From positions 4,322 to 68,321 of the forward strand of contig JANNRA010000079.1 of assembly GCA_031401035.1 (NCBI GenBank): a stretch of DNA of 64,000 nucleotides. The letters run 5' to 3'. This stretch comes from JANNRA01 sp031401035. Lineage in GTDB: Bacteria; Desulfobacterota; Binatia; HRBIN30; CADEER01. The notes under the pieces were generated by a model. It worked only from the letters and a program-made list of their open reading frames with translations. It did not search any database and had not been told where the DNA came from. A program made the translations under genes and the position numbers. Each line of letters starts with the position of its first letter. Within the stretch, counting starts at the first letter, position 1. Below are positions 57,147 to 64,000 of this stretch, in pieces.

Positions 57147-58643
57147 TCAGCGCAACTCGTAGTCCGCCAGGCGCGGCGCCTGCATTTCGGCGCGAAAGCG
57201 GTCGTAGGTCCACGGCCAGGCGGTGGGCAGATCGTCGCGGTCGAGATACCAGCTGCGGCAGCCGCTGGCCCAGATGGTGTGCGTCGCCGCCTCGCGGCGC
57301 TCGGTGTCGAAGCGCTGCATCGCCGCCCGGGCGACGCTGATCTCGCGGCAGGCGCCGGCGCGCAACTGGTCGATCAGCTGCATGATGTAGGCGAACTGCA
57401 GCTCGACCACGTCGATGAGCGAGAAGTTCCCGACCGGCGCGTTCGGGCCGTTGAGCAGGAACAGATTCGGGAAGTCGGGCACCGCGATCGCCAGGTAGGC
57501 CGCCGGCCCCGCCTGCCACTCCTCCTCGAGCGTCCGGCCGCCGCGGCCGACGACCTGCATCGGGCGCAGGAAACGATCGACGCGGAAGCCCGTCGCCAGC
57601 ACCAGCGCGTCGAGCGCGTGCAGCCGGCCGTCGACGGTGCGCACGCCGCCCGGCTCGACGCGCTCGATGGCCTCGGTGACCAGCGCCGCGTTGGGGCGCT
57701 GGATGGCGTCGTAGAAGTGCTCCGACAGGACCAGTCGCTTGCAACCGGCGCGGTAGTCCGGGCGCAGCTTCTCGCGCAGCAGCGGGTCGTGCACCTGGTT
57801 CTCGAGGTTCGCCGTGCAGTAGGCGTGAATCACCTGCAGCTGCGGCGAGTCCATGTCGGAGAGGTGATTCGAGAACCCGTTGATGTACATCTCCGCCACC
57901 TCGGCGCGGATCTGCCGCATCGCCTGCGGATCCTGGCGGAACGCCGCCTGCTCCGCCGCCGAGAACAGCGCGTTCTGGATCGGCGTGATCCACTGCGGCG
58001 TACGCTGAAACAGCGTCAGTCGCGCCGTCCGGTCGACCAGCTCGCTGACGATCTGCACGGCGCTCGAGCCGGTGCCGATGACACCCACGCGCCGGCCGTC
58101 GAGGGCGACGGCGTGGTCCCAGCGGGCGCTGTGGAACGACGCGCCGGCGAAGTCCTCGAGCCCGGCGATACCGGGATAGGCGGGGTGGTGCAGCACCCCG
58201 GTCGCGGCGATGACGACGTCCGCCGCGTCGCGCGTGCCGTCCGCCAGCTCGAGCTGCCAGCGTCCGTCCGCGAAGGTGCAGCGGACGACCTCACAGCCGT
58301 AGCGGATCAGCGCCGCGACGCCGAAGCGGCGCGCGACGGCGGCGAAGTAGGCCTGGATCTCGGCCCCCGGCGCGAAGTGTCGACTCCACTCGGGATTGAG
58401 CGCGAACGAGTAGCTGTAGAAATGCGACGGGACGTCGCAGGCGATGCCGGGATAGGTGTTCTCGCGCCACGTGCCGCCGAGCCCGTCGGCCTTTTCGTAG
58501 ACGACGCAGTCGAGGCCGGCCTGCGTCAGCTTGATGGCGCTGAGGATGCCGGCCATGCCGGCGCCGATGACGACGCAGCGCAGAGCGCGACGCGGCGAGC
58601 CCGCGGGCAAGTCCGCGTCCGGCGGTTGGCATTCGGGCGTCAT
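57147..58643 (-). CDS. FAD-dependent monooxygenase (FMO/Baeyer-Villiger type)
   Basis: A 498-residue flavoprotein. It has FAD-binding GAGMAG (27-32), ENTYPGIACDVPSHFYSYSF, the fingerprint LEDFAGASFHSARWDH (a variant of FxGxxxHxxxW with Ser after His), NADPH-binding GTGSSAVQI, and a late VLATGFRVDRF and LFLLNGPNAPVGNFS. Enzymes of this type insert oxygen next to ketones or oxidise N and S atoms. ATG 58643 is chosen since the codons upstream are Arg-rich and untypical. Probably an operon with the MFS gene. Confidence 0.9.
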   Translation of the reverse strand: MTPECQPPDADLPAGSPRRALRCVVIGAGMAGILSAIKLTQAGLDCVVYEKADGLGGTWRENTYPGIACDVPSHFYSYSFALNPEWSRHFAPGAEIQAYFAAVARRFGVAALIRYGCEVVRCTFADGRWQLELADGTRDAADVVIAATGVLHHPAYPGIAGLEDFAGASFHSARWDHAVALDGRRVGVIGTGSSAVQIVSELVDRTARLTLFQRTPQWITPIQNALFSAAEQAAFRQDPQAMRQIRAEVAEMYINGFSNHLSDMDSPQLQVIHAYCTANLENQVHDPLLREKLRPDYRAGCKRLVLSEHFYDAIQRPNAALVTEAIERVEPGGVRTVDGRLHALDALVLATGFRVDRFLRPMQVVGRGGRTLEEEWQAGPAAYLAIAVPDFPNLFLLNGPNAPVGNFSLIDVVELQFAYIMQLIDQLRAGACREISVARAAMQRFDTERREAATHTIWASGCRSWYLDRDDLPTAWPWTYDRFRAEMQAPRLADYELR

Positions 58644-58796
58644 GCTGTACGTCCGCGTTGCCGCCCGCTGCGGGCGTCGGCCGGACCTTCGCGTGGCGTC
58701 TATCACGACGACGCCCGTGCCCGGCAACCGCGCCGCGACGAGCGGCCGCCCCGGCTGCTCAACCGCCGCTATGGTCGCTGACGCGCCGCGACGGGC

Positions 58797-60980
58797 TCAC
58801 TTGATGAACAGCATCTCCTGGTAGGTCGCCAGCGGCCAGAGATCGTCGGCAACGACCCCCTCGAGCGCGTCGGCGGTCGTCCGCAGCGCGGTCATCGCCG
58901 GTAGCACCTCGTTGCAGTAGTGCCTGGCATGCTCGAGCGTGCCGGCGCCGTGGTGGTTGGCGAGGGCCGCTTCGAGCGTCGCGATGCCGCCCTGCAGGGC
59001 CTTCACCAGGCCGGTGAGCGTGTCGAGCGTGTCGGTGTCGAAGCTGTAGCCGACCGCCTTGAGGCTGGCGCAGGTCGCGGCGAGCTCGCCCTGATAGCGG
59101 ATAGCGGCAGGGAAGATGATGGTCTTGGCCATCTCCACGGCGGTGCGCGCCTCGAGGCCGACGGTCAGGCAGTACTGCTCGAGGTAGACCTCCATGCGGC
59201 TATGCAGTTCGCGCTGGCTCAGTACGCCGTAGGTCTCGAACAGCGCCGTTGCGGCCGGGCTGCCGAGCACCGGCAGTGCGTCGACGGAGGAGCGCAGGTT
59301 GGGCAGGCCGCGCTTTGCCGCCTCCTCGTGCCACGCCTCGGAATAGCCGTCGCCGTTGAAGATGACGCTGCCGTGCTCGGCGAGGATCTCGGCCAGGACG
59401 GTCTGGATGGCGGCATTGAGTTTCGACGCGTCGTTGCCGACCGCCGTCTCCAACTTGCTGGCGATCCAGTCGAGCGACTCGGCGAGGATGGTGTTCATCG
59501 CCACCAGCGGCCCGGCGATGGACTGACCGGAGCCGACGGCGCGGAACTCGAAGCGGTTGCCGGTGAAGGCGAAGGGGCTGGTGCGGTTGCGGTCGCCGGC
59601 GTCCTTCGGCAGCTGCGGCAGGGTGTCGACGCCGATGGTCAGCGTCCCCTTCTCCTTCGAACTCGTGGCGCCGCCCTTGGTGACCTGGTCGAAGATGTCC
59701 GTCAACTGCTCGCCGAGGAAGATCGAAATGATGGCCGGCGGCGCCTCGTTGGCGCCGAGGCGGTGGTCGTTGGCCGCCGAGGCGACGACGGCGCGCAGCA
59801 GGCCGCCCCACTTGTGCACGGCGCGGATCACGGCGGCGCAGAAGACGAGGAACTGCGCGTTGGCGTGCGGCGTGTCGCCGGGATCGAGCAGGTTGCCCTG
59901 CGTCGCGTTGCCGACCGAGAAGTTCACGTGCTTGCCGGAGCCGTTGACGCCGGCGAAGGGTTTCTCGTGCAGCAGGCAGGCCATGCCGTACTTCTCGGCG
60001 ACGCGCTTGAGGGTGACCATCAGCAGCTGCTGGTGGTCGGTGGCCAGGTTGGCGCTCTCGAACACCGGCGCCACCTCGAACTGGCCCGGCGCCACCTCGT
60101 TGTGGCGCGTCTTGACCGGAATGCCGAGCTTGAACAGCTCGCGCTCGCTCTCCAGCATGAACGCCAGGACGCGTTCGGGAATGGCGCCGAAGTAGTGGTC
60201 CTCGAACTCCTGCCCCTTCGGCGGCGCGGCGCCGAACAGCGTCCGGCCGGTGCCGAGCAGGTCCGGGCGCGAGAAGTAGAAGTGGCGGTCGATGAGGAAG
60301 TACTCCTGCTCGGCGCCGGCGTAGGAGACGACGGTCGCCGGGTTGACGTGGCCGAAGATCCGCAGGACGCGCTGGGCGTGTTTGTTCAACGCCTGCAGCG
60401 AACGCAGCAGCGGCGTCTTCTTGTCCAGCGCCTCGCCGGTCCACGACACGAAGGCGGTCGGAATGCACAGCGTCGTGCCGTTCGGGTTTTCGAGGATGTA
60501 GGCGGGACTGGTGACGTCCCAGGCGGTGTAGCCGCGCGCCTCGAAGGTGGCGCGGATGCCGCCGTTCGGGAAGCTCGACGCGTCGGGTTCGCCCTGGATC
60601 AGCGTCTTGCCGGCGAACTCGGCGATGGCGCCGCCCTCGCCGTCCGGGCTGAGGAAGCTGTCGTGCTTCTCGGCGGTGTGACCGGTGAGCGGATAGAAGA
60701 CGTGCGCGTAATGCGTCGCCCCCTTTTCGATCGCCCAGTCCTTCAGGGTCGCGGCGACGGTGTCGGCGATCGACGGATCGAGCGTCGAGGCCATGTCGAT
60801 GGTGTGCAGCAACGATTTGTAGACCGGCTTAGGTAGCCGCGCCTTCATCACCGCGCGGCTGAAGACGTTGGTGCCGAAGAACTCGCTCGCCGAGCGGTTC
60901 GAGAACGACAGGGGTTCGGAGATCGGCCGGTAGTTGGTGACCGCTTCGATGGCCTGCAGACGTGCCGCGCTTCCGCTCAA
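58797..60980 (-). CDS. glnN: Glutamine synthetase type III
   Basis: A 727-residue GSIII, which assimilates ammonium into glutamine using ATP. It contains GSIII motifs FGTNVFSRAVMKARLPKPVYKS, EQEYFLIDRHFYF, KTRHNEVAPGQFEVAPVFE, GVNGSGKHVNFSVG and NRTSPFAFTGNRFEFRAVGS. The start is TTG 60980, set by GGAGG 8 bp upstream and by the family start SGSAARLQAIEAVTNYRP; longer frames are Arg-rich noise. No adenylylation site or GSI is seen here. A candidate sigma-54 promoter lies 80-95 bp upstream. Confidence 0.96.
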   Translation of the reverse strand: MSGSAARLQAIEAVTNYRPISEPLSFSNRSASEFFGTNVFSRAVMKARLPKPVYKSLLHTIDMASTLDPSIADTVAATLKDWAIEKGATHYAHVFYPLTGHTAEKHDSFLSPDGEGGAIAEFAGKTLIQGEPDASSFPNGGIRATFEARGYTAWDVTSPAYILENPNGTTLCIPTAFVSWTGEALDKKTPLLRSLQALNKHAQRVLRIFGHVNPATVVSYAGAEQEYFLIDRHFYFSRPDLLGTGRTLFGAAPPKGQEFEDHYFGAIPERVLAFMLESERELFKLGIPVKTRHNEVAPGQFEVAPVFESANLATDHQQLLMVTLKRVAEKYGMACLLHEKPFAGVNGSGKHVNFSVGNATQGNLLDPGDTPHANAQFLVFCAAVIRAVHKWGGLLRAVVASAANDHRLGANEAPPAIISIFLGEQLTDIFDQVTKGGATSSKEKGTLTIGVDTLPQLPKDAGDRNRTSPFAFTGNRFEFRAVGSGQSIAGPLVAMNTILAESLDWIASKLETAVGNDASKLNAAIQTVLAEILAEHGSVIFNGDGYSEAWHEEAAKRGLPNLRSSVDALPVLGSPAATALFETYGVLSQRELHSRMEVYLEQYCLTVGLEARTAVEMAKTIIFPAAIRYQGELAATCASLKAVGYSFDTDTLDTLTGLVKALQGGIATLEAALANHHGAGTLEHARHYCNEVLPAMTALRTTADALEGVVADDLWPLATYQEMLFIK

Positions 60981-61061
60981 GGTCGTGTCCTCCAGAGATG
61001 TCCGTATGCTGTGGCGCCGCGGCGGCCGCCGCGGCACGCGAAGTTGAACCGAGTAGCGGAT

Positions 61062-61076
61062 GCAAGGAGCGCGCCG
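61062..61076 (-). promoter_or_regulatory. Candidate sigma-54 promoter of glnN
   Basis: On the minus strand CGGCGCG-CTCC-TTGCA has GG-N10-GC spacing exactly as required and an exact -12 TTGCA; the -24 box differs at two of its positions (CGGCGC for TGGCAC). A transcript would start near 61051, leaving a ~70-base leader. Confidence 0.45.
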
Positions 61077-61239
61077 CGCCGCGGCGGCACGGCAGGTCTT
61101 TGCGTCGGCGCGGCGATCGCCCCGCTCCTGCCTAGTTCTCGATCGCCCTGCGCAGGCGTTGGGCAGCGCGGTGGGGAACGAACTATCTGACACCGGCGCG
61201 GCATCGCGCTAGGGTGCCGCGGCACTGGAGGTGCTTATC

Positions 61240-63825
61240 ATGCGACTGCGTTTCGGACCCGCGCGGGGCTGCGTCGGCATACTCGCCGGCATCCTGCTGG
61301 TCGCGTTGACGGGCCCGGCGACCGCCGGCCTGGGCCCGGTGCCGGTCCACGAGTACACCGATTTTCCCGTCCCGACCGCCAACGGTCAGCCGCTCGGCAT
61401 CACCATCGATCGGGTCGGCAACATCTGGTTCACCGAGCCCGACGCGGACCGCATCGGTCGCCTCACCTCCGACGGCACGATCACCGAGTTCGTCGTCCCG
61501 ACGCCGCCGAGCCGGCCGGGGCTCATCACCTTGGGACCCGATGGCAACCTGTGGTTCACACAGTTCGAAGGCAACGCCATCGGGCGCATCACGCCGAGCG
61601 GCGATATCACCGAGTTCCCGCTGCCCAACCCGCTCAGCGTCCCCTTGGCCATCACCGCCGGCGCGGATGGCAATCTGTGGTTCACCGAGAACGGCGACCG
61701 CTTCGGCGGCGGCGTGCCGCGCATCGGCCGCATCACGCCGAGCGGAACGGTGAGCGAGTTCACCATCGCGACGCACCCGCAGTTCATCACCGGCGGGCCC
61801 GACGGCGCGCTGTGGTTCACCGTCGCGGACGACAGCCTGGACGACGACGCGGTCATCGGCCGCATCTCGACGGTGGGGCAGCGCACGACGCTCAAGGTCG
61901 GCGGCGATCCCATCGGCATCACGGCCGGCCCGGACGGCGCCCTCTGGATCACCAGCGTGCGCGGTTTCGCCATCGGCCGCCTGACGCCGGCCGGCGCGTT
62001 CAGCTCGGTACTGGACTTCGCGACGGATGCGAGCGCGTTCGAGACGAGTTCGGTGCCGCTGAACCCGGTGGACGTGCGGCCGCTGCTGATCACGCGTGGA
62101 CCGGATGACAACCTGTGGTTCACCTCGCAGTTCGGCGGCATCTGGCGCGTCAACCTGGCTGGCACGGTGACCAACGTTCTGACGACACCCGACGCCGAGG
62201 CGGGAGGCGACATCGTCACCGGCCTCGACGGCGCCCTGTGGTTCACCCAGCCGCAGGCCAACAAAATCGGCCGGCTGGCGAGCCTGGCGTTCAACTTTCT
62301 CAACCTCGGCGGCGGCGGCGCGCCGCTGGCGCTGGCGCGCGGCGCCGACGACAGCGTCTGGTTCGCCGACGCCGGCGGCAATCGCGTCGGCCGCATCGAC
62401 CCGGCCGGCGGCCTGCTGCAGTTCGAGCTGGGGAGCGGCCACACCCCGACCGGTGTCGCCGTCGGAGCCGACGGCAGCGGCTGGTTCACCGGCCAGGAGA
62501 GCAACACCATCGGCCGCATCACGCCGCAGGGGGAGGTCATCGAATTCGCGATTCCGACCCAGAACAGCAGCCCGCAGGACATCGTCCTCGGACCGAACGG
62601 CAACTTCTGGTTCACCGAGTTCGACGGCAGCAAGATCGGGCGCATCACGCCGGAGGGGGTGATCACGGAGTTTCCCACCCTGACGGCGTTCAGCGGCCCG
62701 CAGGGCATTGCGCTGGGCCCGGACGGCAACCTGTGGTTCACCCAGCGCGGCGCCAATCGCATCGGCCGCATCACGCCAGGCGGCGTGCGCACCGACTTCC
62801 CCATCCCGACCGACGGCAGCATCCCGTGGGGGATCGCCGCCGGGCCGGACGGCAACCTGTACTTTACCGAGTACAACGGCGGCCGTGTCGCCCGCATCAG
62901 CACCGCCGGCGTCGTCACCGAACTCGGCACGCCGATCCTGACCTCGTTTCCGCAGTTCATCGCGCCCGGGCCGGACGGCGCCATGTGGTTCACCGAGAGC
63001 GGCGCCAACCGCCTCGGCCGCATCGCCGCCGACGGCCGCATCACCAAGTTCAACCTGCCGATCGGCCAGGCCAACCCGAGCGGCCTCGCCGGGCGCAGCG
63101 ACGGCAGACTCTACTTCGGCCTCTTCAACGTCGAACGCATCGGCTACGTCGATCTCGCCGCCGCCGAGCCGACCCGGACGCCGACGCGCACGGCGACGAT
63201 CACGCGCACCCCGACGGCGACGGTGCCGCGGACGGTGACGCCGGCCAGCACCGGCACGGCGACGCGGACCGCGACGCCGCCCGCCGATGCCACGGCGACG
63301 GTCACGGCGCCGGCGACGACGACGCCCACGACGAGCCGCACCGCGACGCCGACCGCGACAGCGCCCGTCGGCGCCACCGCGACGATTGCGCGCACCCCGA
63401 CGATGACGCCGGCGAACACCGGCACGGCGACGCGGACCGCGACGGCGCCCGGCGACGCCACCGCGACCTCCACGCCGCTCGCCACGGCATCAGCGACGCC
63501 GAGCGCAACGGCGACCGGCGCGAGCTCGCACACGGCAACGCCGTCCGGGCTGCCGCCGACGCCGACGGGTACCCCGATCGCCACGCATACCGTCGAGGTG
63601 GCCACGGCGACCGCCACCGCCGCGGCGACAGCGTCGCCGGGCTGTGCCGGAGACTGCGACGGCGACGCCAGCGTCTCCGTCGCCGAGTTGATCTCGGCCG
63701 TGAACATCGCGCTCGATCTGTCGGCCGCCGCGACGTGCCCGTCGGTGGACAGCGACGGCGACGGCAGCGTGCGCGTCAACGAATTGGTCGCCGCCGTCAC
63801 CCGCGCCCTGCAAGGCTGCGGCTGA
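61240..63825 (+). CDS. Secreted Vgb-like beta-propeller with Thr/Pro linker and dockerin-like EF-hands
   Basis: An 861-residue exported protein. ATG 61240 follows GGAGG and opens a signal peptide (GCVGILAGILLVALTGPATA). Residues ~35-640 hold about 14 units of ~42 residues with consensus GPDGNLWFTE...NRIGRITPxGxITEF, like virginiamycin B lyase (streptogramin lyase) propellers. A ~160-residue Thr/Ala/Pro linker follows, built from short repeats (TPTRTATITRTPT, NTGTATRTATAPGDAT). The C-terminus has two EF-hand loops, GDCDGDASVSVAEL and DSDGDGSVRVNEL, flanked by cysteines, as in type I dockerin-like domains. With many more blades than the seven of true Vgb, an adhesive or scaffold role at the cell surface is likelier than antibiotic cleavage. 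Confidence 0.85.
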   Translation: MRLRFGPARGCVGILAGILLVALTGPATAGLGPVPVHEYTDFPVPTANGQPLGITIDRVGNIWFTEPDADRIGRLTSDGTITEFVVPTPPSRPGLITLGPDGNLWFTQFEGNAIGRITPSGDITEFPLPNPLSVPLAITAGADGNLWFTENGDRFGGGVPRIGRITPSGTVSEFTIATHPQFITGGPDGALWFTVADDSLDDDAVIGRISTVGQRTTLKVGGDPIGITAGPDGALWITSVRGFAIGRLTPAGAFSSVLDFATDASAFETSSVPLNPVDVRPLLITRGPDDNLWFTSQFGGIWRVNLAGTVTNVLTTPDAEAGGDIVTGLDGALWFTQPQANKIGRLASLAFNFLNLGGGGAPLALARGADDSVWFADAGGNRVGRIDPAGGLLQFELGSGHTPTGVAVGADGSGWFTGQESNTIGRITPQGEVIEFAIPTQNSSPQDIVLGPNGNFWFTEFDGSKIGRITPEGVITEFPTLTAFSGPQGIALGPDGNLWFTQRGANRIGRITPGGVRTDFPIPTDGSIPWGIAAGPDGNLYFTEYNGGRVARISTAGVVTELGTPILTSFPQFIAPGPDGAMWFTESGANRLGRIAADGRITKFNLPIGQANPSGLAGRSDGRLYFGLFNVERIGYVDLAAAEPTRTPTRTATITRTPTATVPRTVTPASTGTATRTATPPADATATVTAPATTTPTTSRTATPTATAPVGATATIARTPTMTPANTGTATRTATAPGDATATSTPLATASATPSATATGASSHTATPSGLPPTPTGTPIATHTVEVATATATAAATASPGCAGDCDGDASVSVAELISAVNIALDLSAAATCPSVDSDGDGSVRVNELVAAVTRALQGCG

Positions 63826-64000
63826 CGACACATAGCTGCCGCACCGTTCTGTGGATGACGTGCCCGCGCACCCGCTGATCAACGAGTCGGTCTGGGAGGC
63901 GATTGGCGGAGTGCTGCGGGAGGGGAGCTGGAGGGCGCCGCCCCGTCGGCGCCTGTTGGATGGAGCGACCGCGCCCCGATGAAACCGGCGCCGACGGGGC
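63826..64000. repeat. Gene-free end of window with a long-range inverted repeat
   Basis: GCCCCGTCGGCGCC (63940-63953) and GGCGCCGACGGGGC (63987-64000) are a perfect 14-bp inverted repeat with a 33-base spacer; the right arm touches the window end and may continue. Nothing else coding is seen after the Vgb-like gene. Confidence 0.6.

Noticed and set aside
63170..63640. Tandem short repeats that might suggest a CRISPR array or microsatellite
   Set aside because: Unit length varies and the repeats translate as a Thr/Ala/Pro linker within one long open frame.

Overview
The window is about 64 kb of very GC-rich bacterial chromosome, densely packed with short gaps. Several secreted proteins carry Thr/Pro-rich linkers (4134-5873, 49439-51658, 51655-53874, 61240-63825, and a fragment at 9671), one ends in a dockerin-like EF-hand pair, and a DUF1552/DUF1592 pair is present. 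With the type III glutamine synthetase and class III cyclase, this fits an environmental delta-proteobacterium-like lineage, most probably Candidatus Binatia (Binatota). That placement is inferred from protein style, not from a marker gene. I saw no rRNA, tRNA, CRISPR array or intact transposase.

Layout. 1-8.4 kb (minus strand): an ABC peptide-transporter locus. A TPR lipoprotein, an outer-membrane-type lipoprotein and a solute-binding lipoprotein overlap one another, and two ATPases (dppD, dppF) also overlap. No permease is visible between these blocks. The place where it could sit holds an accessory islet: VapBC, a frameshifted nucleotidyltransferase and an EVE-HNH endonuclease. 8.5-11.9 kb is a scrambled region. 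A phosphodiester glycosidase gene is followed by a truncated DUF11 gene and an esterase lacking its nucleophile serine. A 280-bp direct repeat of the glycosidase 3' end plus a TetR promoter bounds the region.

11.9-15.8 kb is a TetR / diiron ferritin-like / DUF547-radical SAM / SnoaL-like cassette, the best candidate for an undescribed pathway. 15.8-23.4 kb is signalling: a class III cyclase, a dynamin-like GTPase, a PAS histidine kinase with a single-domain receiver, and a divergent CBS / NtrC-type activator / cytochrome c operon. 23.4-30.7 kb holds housekeeping and hydrolytic genes (EEP phosphatase, alpha/beta hydrolase, amidase, RecQ, nitronate monooxygenase, DJ-1/PfpI protein). 30.9-35.9 kb is a beta-propeller / sulfotransferase / membrane protein / SulP operon. 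35.9-38 kb is a CHASE-HWE kinase with its receiver.

38-43.8 kb is a Yej-type peptide importer in which permease YejE and the double ATPase YejF are one polypeptide; palindromic repeats sit on both sides of yejB. 44-47.8 kb runs amt, a wax ester synthase/DGAT and a Crp/Fnr regulator. 48.1-53.9 kb is an overlapping three-gene operon for secreted proteins (alpha/beta hydrolase, DUF1592 family, DUF1552). 54-64 kb holds a DUF4143 ATPase, an FMO/BVMO-MFS pair, type III glutamine synthetase and a secreted Vgb-like propeller.

Nitrogen control links several genes. amt has a textbook -24/-12 sigma-54 promoter, and glnN has a weaker one with the correct GG-N10-GC spacing. An NtrC-family activator is also encoded here, though nothing shows that it is the one acting on them.
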